A stretch of 9,285 bases of DNA from an uncultured Odoribacter sp. (GCA_947176455.1 CAMWQQ010000051.1:1-9285), one strand, 5' to 3'; shown: positions 1 through 6,875, numbered from the stretch's first letter. Numbers and translations are program-made. The notes: generated from the sequence alone by a model not told the origin.

Positions 1-1
1 C

Positions 2-634
2 GCTGCGCTTTCTTTGAATGAATTGTTTGCCATTTTGTTGCGTTCGGGTGTCGGCGGAGAGTCTGCCCTGGAACTGGCAAGGCGGATATTGACGGATTAC
101 CGGAACGACTTGAACGAACTGGCACGGTGTGAGGTCAGGGGATTGATGAACCGTTATAAGGGCGTCGGAATGGCAAAGGCGGCATCCATTATTGCGGCAA
201 TGGAAATCGGGCGCAGGAGAAAGCCTGAGGATACGGGACAGAAAACCGTGATTCGTTGCAGTCAGGATGCTTATCATTATATCCGCTCTTTTCTTGCCGA
301 TTTGGAGCATGAGGAGTTTTGGGTGATTTACCTGAACCGGGGAAATCAAATCAAGGGATGCGAATGTTTGTTTTCCGGAGGGATGGATGGAACGGTAATC
401 GATGTCAGGGTATTGTTCCGGAAGGCTTTGGAGATGAAGGCGGCCGCCTTGATTGTCGTGCATAATCATCCGGGAGGCACCTTGCGTCCGAGTTCGTGCG
501 ACGAATCCATTACCCGGAAAATACGGGGAGGCGGTGATTTGCTGGACATAAAATTGCACGACCATATCATTGTCGGTCGGAGCGGATATTATAGTTTTGC
601 GGACGAGGGGAGGCTGAAAGCCACAGGGGAATGA
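2..634 (+). CDS. radC: RadC family JAB/JAMM-domain protein (5' end outside window)
   Basis: The reading frame is open from the window edge, and the first visible residues (AALSLNELFAILLRSG) already match the conserved start of RadC proteins, so roughly 20-30 N-terminal residues lie upstream; an internal TTG at 14 is not the true start. A helix-hairpin-helix-like stretch (YKGVGMAKAASIIAAMEIG) precedes the C-terminal metalloprotease-like domain. The JAMM pattern HxH-x7-S-x2-D is intact (HNHPGGTLRPSSCD, nt 461-502), followed by the family's closing motif DHIIVG...YYSFADEG. The usual HNHPSG is HNHPGG here, a mild change outside the metal ligands. The biochemical role of RadC is still unsettled: the old DNA-repair assignment was withdrawn for E. 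coli, and links to mobile elements and recombination are only suggested. It stands 172 nt ahead of grpE, which has its own promoter, so I infer separate transcription. Family assignment is secure; function is not. Confidence 0.93.
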   Translation, partial: AALSLNELFAILLRSGVGGESALELARRILTDYRNDLNELARCEVRGLMNRYKGVGMAKAASIIAAMEIGRRRKPEDTGQKTVIRCSQDAYHYIRSFLADLEHEEFWVIYLNRGNQIKGCECLFSGGMDGTVIDVRVLFRKALEMKAAALIVVHNHPGGTLRPSSCDESITRKIRGGGDLLDIKLHDHIIVGRSGYYSFADEGRLKATGE

Positions 635-642
635 AGCGAAAG

Positions 643-679
643 TGACACATTGTCAGCACGAAATCCTGCGCAATGGCAG
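643..679. promoter_or_regulatory. Two TGNCA-type inverted repeats upstream of the grpE promoter
   Basis: The first is a perfect inverted repeat TGACA-CAT-TGTCA (643-655). The second, CTGC-GCAATG-GCAG (666-679), ends 2 nt before the -33 box and shares the TGNCA right half (TGGCA). The centres are about 23-24 nt apart, close to two helical turns. Their place directly upstream of a chaperone promoter suggests an operator or activator site, but the binding protein is unknown. The repeats are visible; the regulatory role is inference. The first could also be a weak hairpin trailing radC. Confidence 0.4.
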
Positions 680-681
680 TT

Positions 682-713
682 TTTGGGTATTGGCAAAGTT
701 TTTGTTAGCTTTG
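682..713 (+). promoter_or_regulatory. Bacteroidota-type promoter for grpE-dnaJ
   Basis: A TTTG box (682-685) and a TAGCTTTG box (706-713) are separated by exactly 20 nt, matching the known Bacteroidota consensus TTTG-N19-21-TAnnTTTG recognised by the housekeeping sigma factor of this phylum. Transcription should begin near 718-722, giving a 5' leader of about 85 nt before the grpE ATG at 807. This is the only exact match I found in the window. No CIRCE element (the HrcA operator of many other bacteria) is present. Confidence 0.8.
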
Positions 714-726
714 CTTTTATGATTTT

Positions 727-748
727 AAGGGTATCCGGCGATACCTTT
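727..748 (+). promoter_or_regulatory. Hairpin at the start of the grpE leader RNA
   Basis: AAGGGTATC and GATACCTTT form a 9-bp stem with one G-U pair around the tetraloop CGGC; a single further T and then G follow. It begins only about 5-9 nt after the predicted transcription start. It could protect the 5' end, act as a weak attenuator, or act as a back-up terminator for transcripts arriving from radC. The structure is visible; the role is inferred. Confidence 0.45.
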
Positions 749-806
749 TGTGTTGGAATTCGTTTCTAAACAGGTAGGAATTAATGAAATAAAAAAATAT
801 AGTGTC

Positions 807-1376
807 ATGTCTAAGGAAAAAAAGGATACTCGAAAACAGAACGAGGAAGAAGAATTGCACGAGGTTGAGGATGTGCGGGAGGAAAAAGAAGCGGTAAAGG
901 AAGAGACGGCAAAGGAGGGAGAGAAAGGACAGGTTCAGGAACTGGGAGAGAAGTTGGAGGCGTTGAATGACAAGTACTTGCGTTTGTCTGCGGAATTTGA
1001 CAATTACCGGAAACGCACCTTGAAAGAAAAAATGGAATTGACCAAAAGTGCCGGTGAAAAAGTATTGTCCGGCATATTGCCCGTTATGGATAATTTCGAA
1101 CGGGCGTTGAAAAGTATGGAGACGGCGCAAGATGTTCCGGCATTGCGGGAAGGCGTTGAACTGATTTATTCGAATTTCAAGGACTTTTTGTCACAGAACG
1201 GGGTGAAAGAAATCGAATGCCTGCATGCGGATTTCGACCCGGAATTGCAGGAGGCGGTGACGAAAATACCCGCACCGGCAGAGGATTTGAAAGGGAAAGT
1301 GGTGGATTGCATACAGAAAGGGTACATTTTGAATGACAAGGTGATTCGTTTTCCCAAGGTGGTGGTTGGAGAGTAA
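807..1376 (+). CDS. grpE: GrpE, nucleotide exchange factor of DnaK
   Basis: A 189-residue protein of normal GrpE length. GrpE acts in the cytoplasm as a dimer that drives ADP release from DnaK, resetting the chaperone cycle. Residues 1-45 are very charged and probably disordered; residues 45-85 form the long helix with the family hallmark LNDKYLRLSAEFDNYRKRT (53-71); the C-terminal beta domain ends with LNDKVIRFPKVVVGE (175-189), the GrpE signature. I chose the ATG at 807 because MSKEKKD starts a typical N-terminus and an A-rich leader precedes it. The same frame is open back to a TTG at 750, but that would add 19 residues unlike the family and lie close to the leader hairpin. dnaJ follows after 147 nt on the same strand; joint transcription from the promoter at 682-713 is likely. 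dnaK is not in the window. Confidence 0.95.
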   Translation: MSKEKKDTRKQNEEEELHEVEDVREEKEAVKEETAKEGEKGQVQELGEKLEALNDKYLRLSAEFDNYRKRTLKEKMELTKSAGEKVLSGILPVMDNFERALKSMETAQDVPALREGVELIYSNFKDFLSQNGVKEIECLHADFDPELQEAVTKIPAPAEDLKGKVVDCIQKGYILNDKVIRFPKVVVGE

Positions 1377-1409
1377 ACGGAATCGCGATGGGCATTGGCG
1401 TGCCGGATA

Positions 1410-1496
1410 GACAGGACGACTGTCGGGTGTGTCTGTGGTTATAAACAAGAGCTAATGAAATAGGCTGTACCGAATTTCAGTTCTACGGACTGGAAT
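1410..1496 (+). other. Grpe-dnaJ intergenic hairpins
   Basis: Two potential RNA hairpins lie between the genes: a short one, GACAG-GACGA-CTGTC (1410-1424), and a better one, ATTTCAGT-TCTACGG-ACTGGAAT (1474-1496), an 8-bp stem with one G-U pair that ends 27 nt before the dnaJ start. Neither is followed by a T-run, so they do not look like terminators. They could shape mRNA processing or the relative output of the two cochaperones. I saw no convincing TAnnTTTG promoter in this gap. Confidence 0.25.
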
Positions 1497-1523
1497 CCGG
1501 GATTTGAAATTGAAATCAAAGCA

Positions 1524-2669
1524 ATGGCAGAGAAAAGAGATTATTATGAAGTCTTAGGAGTGTCTAAAAATGCGGATGCTGCGGAGATAAAAAAGGCTTA
1601 CCGAAAACTGGCTTTGCAATATCATCCGGACCGGAATCCCGGTGACAAGGAAGCCGAGGAGAAATTCAAGGAAGCGGCTGAGGCGTACGATGTCTTGAGC
1701 AATGAGGAGAAAAAGCGTCGTTACGACCAGTTTGGTCATGCGGGAATGGGTGGTGCCGGTGGATTCGGTGGTGGCGGTATGAGTATGGACGACATCTTTG
1801 CTTCTTTCGGGGATATTTTCGGAAGTTTTGGCGGGTTCGGCGGTTTTGGCGGTGGCGGACGTTCGGCACGTCGGGTCAACAGGGGTAGCAATCTGAGGGT
1901 GAAGGTGAAATTGACCCTGGAAGAGGTGGCTACCGGCGTGGAGAAGAAAATCAAGGTGAAAAAATACGTTGCCGACACCCATTGTCACGGTACGGGAGCC
2001 AAGGACGGAAAGTCTTTTTCCACTTGTACCGCCTGCAATGGAACCGGACAGATTACCCGGGTCCAGAACACGATATTGGGAGCGATGCAGACCACTTCGA
2101 CGTGTCCGTCCTGTGGAGGAGAAGGGAAAATCATCAACGAGAAATGTCCTCATTGCAATGGGGAAGGAGTGGAGTTGTCGGAAGAGGTGATAACCTTGAA
2201 CATTCCAGCCGGCGTGGCAGACGGGATGCAACTTTCATTGAGCGGAAAAGGAAATGCGGCGCGTCGTGGCGGAGTGAACGGGGATCTGATTGTCCTGATA
2301 GAAGAAATCGAACATCCCGAATTGGTTCGAGACGGGAATGATTTGCTGTATAATACGTTTGTCAGCTTCCCGGAGGCGGTACTGGGAGATTCCGTGGAAA
2401 TCCCGACTTTGGAGGGTAAGGTGAAGGTGAAAATTGAACCGGGAACCCAACCGGGAAAGATATTGCGACTGAAAGGGAAAGGGATTCCGGATGTAAATGG
2501 CTACGGGAAAGGAGACTTGCTGGTGAAAGTGAACGTGTGGATTCCGAAGAACCTGTCGAAAGAGGATAAGAAGACGATGGAAGACTTGAGACAACAGGCA
2601 TTTCTGAAACCTGCGGATGTCGATGCCAAGAAAGGCTTTTTCCGGAAAATGAAAGACTTTTTTGAATAA
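1524..2669 (+). CDS. dnaJ: DnaJ (Hsp40), type I cochaperone of DnaK
   Basis: A 381-residue full-length type I J-protein. It delivers unfolded clients to DnaK and stimulates its ATPase. Domains in order: J domain (5-70) with HPD at 34-36; Gly/Phe-rich linker (71-113) containing two DIF motifs (90-92, 97-99); cysteine-rich zinc domain (about 138-218); C-terminal client-binding domains and a dimerisation end. Of the four CxxCxGxG repeats, numbers two (168-175), three (194-201) and four (208-215) are intact. The first reads DTHCHGTG (151-158), so the first zinc-ligand cysteine is Asp151 (codon GAC at 1974-1976). In E. coli DnaJ, repeats 1 and 4 form zinc centre I, which would here have three Cys plus Asp. 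Asp can bind zinc, so loss of function is not implied. The start is the ATG opening [13 protein letters not shown], standard for the family. It follows grpE by 147 nt. Confidence 0.97.
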   Translation: MAEKRDYYEVLGVSKNADAAEIKKAYRKLALQYHPDRNPGDKEAEEKFKEAAEAYDVLSNEEKKRRYDQFGHAGMGGAGGFGGGGMSMDDIFASFGDIFGSFGGFGGFGGGGRSARRVNRGSNLRVKVKLTLEEVATGVEKKIKVKKYVADTHCHGTGAKDGKSFSTCTACNGTGQITRVQNTILGAMQTTSTCPSCGGEGKIINEKCPHCNGEGVELSEEVITLNIPAGVADGMQLSLSGKGNAARRGGVNGDLIVLIEEIEHPELVRDGNDLLYNTFVSFPEAVLGDSVEIPTLEGKVKVKIEPGTQPGKILRLKGKGIPDVNGYGKGDLLVKVNVWIPKNLSKEDKKTMEDLRQQAFLKPADVDAKKGFFRKMKDFFE

Positions 2670-2670
2670 A

Positions 2671-2749
2671 TGTCGTACCAATGGAAGATGATTTCCGGTA
2701 CGGACAAGAACAAAACATAAAATAGATATCGGAGAGTTCTGGATTCTCC
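2671..2749 (+). other. Hairpins between dnaJ and ppa
   Basis: Directly after the dnaJ stop, TGTCGTACC and GGTACGGACA pair with one bulged C (2671-2706), enclosing a smaller GGAA/TTCC stem. A second hairpin, GGAGAG-TTCTGGA-TTCTCC (2731-2749), ends 16 nt before the ppa start. No T-run follows either, so they are poor intrinsic terminators; they may be a partial transcription barrier, an mRNA 3' end protector, or a ppa leader structure. No promoter consensus is visible for ppa in this 96-nt gap. Confidence 0.3.
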
Positions 2750-2765
2750 ATGTACGATTAAAACG

Positions 2766-3443
2766 ATGGGAAATAAAATTAATGACCCGATAGCCCGTTT
2801 GATGGGATTGCGCTACAAGTCGCACCCTTGGCACGGGATTGAAGTAGGAGAAGGAGCTCCTGAAGTGGTGACCGCTTTTATCGAAATGGTGCCTACCGAT
2901 ACGGTCAAATACGAATTGGACAAGGTGAGCGGTTATATCAAAATCGACCGTCCCCAGAAGTATTCGAATGTCGTACCGGCATTGTATGGTTTCATTCCGC
3001 AGAGCTATTGCGGGGATTTGGTGGCGGCATACGCGATGCAGCAGTCGCAGCGGACGGACATCAAGGGGGATAGCGACCCCTTGGATATTTGCGTGTTGAC
3101 GGAACGAACCATTGCGCATGGAGATATCATCGCCCGGGTGCGTCCCATAGGCGGTTTCCGGATGTTGGACGGCAACGAGGCGGATGACAAGATTATCGCC
3201 GTGCTGAAACACGATGCAACTTACAATGTCTATAATGATATTTCGGAACTTCCACACATTGTTGTAGACCGCTTGCGGCATTATTTCTTGACCTACAAGG
3301 ATATGCCGGGCGAAGAAGGACAGCGTAAGGTGGAAATCACGCAAGTGTACGGGAAAGAGGAGGCTTATGAGGTGATTCGGAGAAGTCTGGAAGATTACAA
3401 GAATCATTTTGAGGGGTTGGAGGATATCCTGAGCCGGGTGTAA
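2766..3443 (+). CDS. ppa: Inorganic pyrophosphatase, family I
   Basis: Hydrolyses pyrophosphate to two phosphates in the cytoplasm with Mg2+, pulling DNA, RNA, protein and nucleotide-sugar synthesis forward. The 225-residue protein carries the family I signature GDSDPLDICV (101-110), with the three metal-binding aspartates Asp102, Asp104 and Asp107. By alignment from memory with the E. coli enzyme, the other active-site residues are also present: Lys48 and Glu50 (KYEL), Arg62, Tyr74, Asp135, Asp140, Lys142, and Tyr177-Lys178. It is about 50 residues longer than E. coli Ppa (175 aa), the extra mostly in an N-terminal extension and internal insertions, as in other Bacteroidales enzymes. The ATG at 2766 gives a sensible N-terminus (MGNKINDPIARLMG); no Shine-Dalgarno sequence is seen. 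It lies 96 nt after dnaJ on the same strand; whether it shares that transcript is unclear. Confidence 0.95.
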   Translation: MGNKINDPIARLMGLRYKSHPWHGIEVGEGAPEVVTAFIEMVPTDTVKYELDKVSGYIKIDRPQKYSNVVPALYGFIPQSYCGDLVAAYAMQQSQRTDIKGDSDPLDICVLTERTIAHGDIIARVRPIGGFRMLDGNEADDKIIAVLKHDATYNVYNDISELPHIVVDRLRHYFLTYKDMPGEEGQRKVEITQVYGKEEAYEVIRRSLEDYKNHFEGLEDILSRV

Positions 3444-3490
3444 AAAACGAACATTTTGTAACCAAGCGCCTGATATTGTCGTTATGTAGT

Positions 3491-3516
3491 CGGGGAATGA
3501 TAGTTGTGATTCCCCG
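3491..3516 (+). terminator. Hairpin after ppa, possible terminator
   Basis: CGGGGAAT and ATTCCCCG form a perfect 8-bp stem around a 10-nt loop, 47 nt after the ppa stop. The downstream sequence (GATACGTGATATTTTAA) has only a short, displaced T-run, so termination would be weak. It also lies 29 nt before the next start codon and could be a leader structure for that gene. Confidence 0.4.
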
Positions 3517-3545
3517 GATACGTGATATTTTAATGGTGAGATACG

Positions 3546-4445
3546 ATGCTTGTTTTTAAGCCTGTCACTTTGGATTCCATAGCGGAGATAAGGGAATTTC
3601 TTCGGTTACAGCCTTACCGGACCTGTGATTTTTCCATAGGGGGCATTTATATGTGGGCTTCCTATTTTAAGTACGAATATGCCATTTTTGAAGGCACGCT
3701 TTTTATGAAAGGCTTGTCGGAGGCGGATGCTTCCGAACTGGCTTTTTCTTTGCCCTTGGGGGCTCTGCCGATAAAGGAGTCAATCGAAGTTTTGCGGGAA
3801 TATTGCCGGGCAATCAATCGGGAACTGGTGCTTTCCGCTGTTCCCGAAAGAGCTATGCAGGAATTGGTGGACGAATACGCCTGCCGGAATTACAAGCTGG
3901 AGGATTGGACCGACTATCTCTATGATGGCAAGTCGTTGGCAACTCTTCCCGGGACGTTGTATCATAAGAAAAGGAATCATGTCAGCAGATTCCGGCGGGA
4001 GTATCCCGAGGCGGTGTATAGCTGTCTGGACCAATCGAATCTGGATAAGACGCTGGCATTCTTTGAACGTTACAGACAGCAATACGACAAACTGAGTCCG
4101 TTGTACCGAAATGAAATGGACATGACGGAGCATGTCCTGAGAAACTTTTCTCTTTTCCGTTTTCTGGGAGCTGTTTTGCTGGTCGGTGATCGAGTGGCGG
4201 GCTTTACGGTGGGCGAAATCATCAATGACACCTTGTATGTCCACATTGAGAAAGCGGACAAGGATTTCGAAGGCGTTTACGAGGCATTGAATATGAAGTT
4301 TGCGGAAGATGTCCTGTCGGCTTATCCGGAGGTGCGCTACATCAATCGCGAGGAGGATGTCGGGGACGAAGGCTTGCGCAAGGCAAAGTTGTCCTATCAT
4401 CCGGTCAGCCTGCTGGGCAAATACAATCTGGTGTTTAACAATTGA
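3546..4445 (+). CDS. DUF2156 protein (phosphatidylglycerol lysyltransferase C-terminal-like domain)
   Basis: A 299-residue soluble protein resembling the C-terminal domain of MprF-type phosphatidylglycerol lysyltransferases (DUF2156/LPG_synthase_C, a double GNAT-like fold). Supporting stretches are the basic motif LYHKKRNHVSRFRR (138-151), the aromatic-rich N-terminal part (YRTCDFSIGGIYMWASYF, 24-41), LLVGDRVAGFTVGEIINDTLY (211-231) typical of the second acyltransferase-like half, and YINREEDVGDEGLRKAKLSY (265-284) near the C-terminus. In MprF the domain moves an aminoacyl group from tRNA to a lipid. Here there are no membrane segments and no flippase domain, so neither the acceptor nor the donor can be named. 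Stand-alone versions are common in Bacteroidota and Clostridia and mostly uncharacterised. It follows ppa by 102 nt and its stop codon is 7 nt from the stop of the convergent comM. Family call good; function unknown. Confidence 0.85.
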   Translation: MLVFKPVTLDSIAEIREFLRLQPYRTCDFSIGGIYMWASYFKYEYAIFEGTLFMKGLSEADASELAFSLPLGALPIKESIEVLREYCRAINRELVLSAVPERAMQELVDEYACRNYKLEDWTDYLYDGKSLATLPGTLYHKKRNHVSRFRREYPEAVYSCLDQSNLDKTLAFFERYRQQYDKLSPLYRNEMDMTEHVLRNFSLFRFLGAVLLVGDRVAGFTVGEIINDTLYVHIEKADKDFEGVYEALNMKFAEDVLSAYPEVRYINREEDVGDEGLRKAKLSYHPVSLLGKYNLVFNN

Positions 4446-4452
4446 GCGAGCA

Positions 4453-5985
4453 TCATCTGCCCCAGGAGTCCCGGTCGAGACTGCGATACTGGATGGCCTC
4501 GGCGATGTGTTGCGGTGAAATGGACGGTGAAGCATTCAGGTCGGCGATGGTTCGGGACAGTTTGATAATCCGGTCGTAAGCACGGGCGGAAAGTCCGAAT
4601 TTCTCCATTGCCATTTTCAGCAAAGACACGCATTGGGCGTTTAGTGGGCAGTAGGTTTTCAGTAGGGCGGGAGTCATTTGCGCGTTGCAATGGATGCCCG
4701 GATAAGCCTTGAAACGTTCGGTCTGAATTTGCCGGGCGGCAATGACTCGTTGGCGGATTTGCTGACAGGATTCTGCTTCTTGCGTACCGGTGATTTTGTC
4801 AAGTTCCACTGGTACCACTTCAATGTGGATGTCGATGCGGTCGAGTAGCGGACCGGAAATTCTGGACAGGTAGCGTTGTACTGCACTTTCTGTGCAGTTG
4901 CATTCTTTGGCGGGGTGATTGTAATAACCGCACGGGCAGGGATTCATGGAGGCGACCAGCATGATGTTTGCGGGGTAATCAACACTGTAACGGGAACGGC
5001 TGATGGTGATTTTTCGGTCTTCGAGTGGTTGGCGCATGACTTCCAGCACGGACCTTTGAAATTCGGGCAGTTCATCAAGAAAGAGAATCCCGTTGTTTGC
5101 CAGTGAAATCTCACCGGGATGAGGGAAGGTGCCTCCACCGATTAGGGCGATGTTGGAAATGGTATGGTGGGGAGAGCGGAAAGGGCGTGCGGTGATGAGT
5201 GAAGCGTTCCGGGATAATTTCCCGGCGACGGAATGGATTTTCGTGGTCTCCAAAGATTCTTCGGCCGTCATGGGAGGCAGTATGCCCGGAAGACAGCGTG
5301 CAAGCATTGTTTTGCCGGAGCCCGGTGAACCAATCATGATGAGATTGTGGGCACCCGCGGCGGCTATTTCAAGCGCTCTTTTCACCGTTTCCTGCCCTTT
5401 CACGTCCTTGAAATCGCAAAAGATGCTGTTGCTTTGTTCCATCGTCAGGGGATTGAAGACTGTCGGGGAAAATACCTGTTTCCGGTTTAAGAAATCGACG
5501 ACATCCCGGAGGTGCTGAAATCCGAACACTTGAAGTCCGTCGACGGCGGCCGCTTCGTTGGCATTCTCCGAAGGAACAATCAGGCGTTTGAAACCTTCAC
5601 AGCGGGCGTTGATGGCAATGGGCAGTACGCCTTTTACGGGCACAAGACTGCCGTCCAGGGAAAGTTCGCCCAACATGATGAAGCTCTCCGGTGCCGGCAG
5701 GGGTATCTGTTCGTTGGCCGCCAGGATGCCGATAGCCAAGGGCAGGTCGTAGGCAGAGCCTTCTTTCTTGACATCGGCGGGTGCCATATTGATGATGATT
5801 CTTTTGCCGGGGATACGGTAGCCGATTTCCCGTAGGGCGGAATCAATGCGTTGCTGGCTTTCTTTGACGGCATTGTCCGGCAGACCGACGATGATGAACT
5901 TCGCTCCGTTCAGGAGGTTTACTTCCAGGGTTATGGTGGTGGCTTCAATTCCATTGACGGCACCGCTAAATATCTTGACCAACAT
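4453..5985 (-). CDS. comM: ComM/YifB family Mg-chelatase-like AAA+ ATPase
   Basis: A 510-residue protein of the usual ComM/YifB length. In Haemophilus and Vibrio, ComM is a hexameric helicase that extends branch migration during integration of transforming DNA; the role in Bacteroidota is untested. The N-terminal Lon-like S5/ChlI domain (about 10-165) includes GLPDNAVKESQQRIDSAL (34-51) and KGVLPIAINA (118-127). The ATPase core has Walker A GSPGSGKT (219-226), the SPHHTISNIALIGGG block (271-285), Walker B ILFLDELPEF (300-309), and SRSRYSVDYPANIMLVASMN (329-348). A cysteine cluster (CPCG at 350-353, CNC at 362-364) is typical and probably binds zinc. The Mg_chelatase_C domain carries SARAYDRIIKLSRTIADL (466-483). 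It begins 77 nt after lpxH on the same strand without an obvious terminator or promoter between, so it probably belongs to the same transcript. Adjacency to lpxH does not itself suggest a shared function. Confidence 0.95.
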   Translation of the reverse strand: MLVKIFSGAVNGIEATTITLEVNLLNGAKFIIVGLPDNAVKESQQRIDSALREIGYRIPGKRIIINMAPADVKKEGSAYDLPLAIGILAANEQIPLPAPESFIMLGELSLDGSLVPVKGVLPIAINARCEGFKRLIVPSENANEAAAVDGLQVFGFQHLRDVVDFLNRKQVFSPTVFNPLTMEQSNSIFCDFKDVKGQETVKRALEIAAAGAHNLIMIGSPGSGKTMLARCLPGILPPMTAEESLETTKIHSVAGKLSRNASLITARPFRSPHHTISNIALIGGGTFPHPGEISLANNGILFLDELPEFQRSVLEVMRQPLEDRKITISRSRYSVDYPANIMLVASMNPCPCGYYNHPAKECNCTESAVQRYLSRISGPLLDRIDIHIEVVPVELDKITGTQEAESCQQIRQRVIAARQIQTERFKAYPGIHCNAQMTPALLKTYCPLNAQCVSLLKMAMEKFGLSARAYDRIIKLSRTIADLNASPSISPQHIAEAIQYRSLDRDSWGR

Positions 5986-6062
5986 GACACCGCATTTTTT
6001 AATCGTTCATGTAAGTTAAGTTATTTTTCGGAATAAAACAAGTCGTGGAGCCCTGTAATGGT

Positions 6063-6869
6063 CTATTCTTTGGTTTTCAGGGTTGCCGTTTCCCCGTCGA
6101 AAACGGCGTAGGTGAACCACGAAATCCAATCGCCGGTGTTGATATACCTGCTATTGTCCGAGAGGGGAAAATCCATCGGGAAGTGGCGGTGTCCGAAGAT
6201 GAAGTAGTCGAAGTGCCGGGTTGCCAGCGCTTGCCTGCAAAACCGGATAATTTCTTCCTGTTCCTCTCCCCGGAAAGAGTCGGCTTCTATTTTTCCATTT
6301 CCCAGACGGGAGTGGGAGGACCATTTTTGTGCCAGCAGGATGCCCAAGTCCGGATGAATCCACCGGAAACATCTTTGTAGGAAACAGTTGTGGAAAGTCC
6401 GGTACAGCAACAGGTAGCCTTTGTCTTTGGGATTGAGGGCGTCCCCGTGTCCCACCAGCAGGCTCTTGTCGTTTATCCGGAAGATTTCATTGTGCGTATG
6501 CAGGACAATACCACATTCCCGTGACAGATAGTCGAACGTCCAGATGTCGTGGTTGCCGGTGAAGAAATGGACGGGAATCCCTTGGTCCGTGTATTCGCAG
6601 ATTTTTGCCAGAAACCGGGTATGTCCCTTGGGTATGGCTCTTTTGTATTCGAACCAGAAATCGAAAATGTCGCCAAGCAGGCACAGCATACCGCAATCCG
6701 GGCGGATGGATTCCAGCCAGGCGACCAGTTGCAACTCCCTCTCCCGGTGATTGGTCAGGACAGGAGCTCCCAAATGAACATCCGAAAGGAAATAAATGCG
6801 TTTCCCTTTTTCCAGGTTCAGGGACAGCTCTTGGTCGGGAATCCAGCAGATGAAGTTGTTTTTGCTCAT
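6063..6869 (-). CDS. lpxH: LpxH-type UDP-2,3-diacylglucosamine diphosphatase
   Basis: A 268-residue calcineurin-like metallophosphoesterase. LpxH cleaves UDP-2,3-diacylglucosamine to lipid X and UMP at the inner membrane, the fourth step of lipid A synthesis. The two-metal site is complete: SDVHLG (Asp30, His32), LGDIFDFW (Asp67), GNHD (Asn106, His107), GHGD (His141), and GHRH (His227, His229). The stretch between GHGD and GHRH (about 145-215) carries the aromatic/basic insertion (LLLYRTFHN...RCFRWIHP) that covers the lipid substrate in LpxH, favouring this over a generic phosphoesterase. The ATG at 6869 puts about 22 residues ahead of the first core strand, more than in E. coli LpxH (240 aa), but it lies 6 nt after the stop of the lipoprotein gene, as expected for coupled translation, and no closer ATG exists. 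It supports a Gram-negative, lipid A-making host. Confidence 0.92.
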   Translation of the reverse strand: MSKNNFICWIPDQELSLNLEKGKRIYFLSDVHLGAPVLTNHRERELQLVAWLESIRPDCGMLCLLGDIFDFWFEYKRAIPKGHTRFLAKICEYTDQGIPVHFFTGNHDIWTFDYLSRECGIVLHTHNEIFRINDKSLLVGHGDALNPKDKGYLLLYRTFHNCFLQRCFRWIHPDLGILLAQKWSSHSRLGNGKIEADSFRGEEQEEIIRFCRQALATRHFDYFIFGHRHFPMDFPLSDNSRYINTGDWISWFTYAVFDGETATLKTKE

Positions 6870-6875
6870 GGCGAC

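Noticed and set aside
1..634. radC as a sign of a mobile element or genomic island
   Set aside because: RadC-like genes do occur on islands, but this copy sits beside housekeeping genes with similar base composition and no integrase, repeats or tRNA.
643..655. TGACA-CAT-TGTCA as the radC terminator
   Set aside because: A 5-bp stem with a 3-nt loop and no T-run is too weak; its position before the grpE promoter suits an operator better.
750..806. Upstream TTG start for grpE adding 19 residues
   Set aside because: The extra residues do not resemble GrpE and a good ATG at 807 begins a typical GrpE N-terminus.
635..806. Possible CIRCE/HrcA operator ahead of grpE
   Set aside because: The consensus halves TTAGCACTC and GAGTGCTAA are absent; the single TTAGC at 705-709 belongs to the promoter.
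717..1130. Minus-strand open frame opposite grpE
   Set aside because: Its Phe/Leu-rich sequence is the mirror of the Glu/Lys-rich GrpE N-terminus, not a membrane protein.
1810..1862. GGCGGTTT-type repeats in dnaJ as a DNA repeat element
   Set aside because: They encode the Gly/Phe-rich linker expected in every type I DnaJ.
2235..3407. Long open frame (390 codons) on the minus strand across the end of dnaJ and ppa
   Set aside because: It lies opposite two strongly conserved plus-strand genes, crosses their boundary, resembles no known protein, and is rich in His, Arg, Phe and Ile as expected from reading these codons backwards.
3780..4535. Open frame of 251 codons on the minus strand opposite the DUF2156 gene
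   Set aside because: It overlaps both the DUF2156 gene and the end of comM, has no recognisable domain, and the plus-strand gene explains the conservation.
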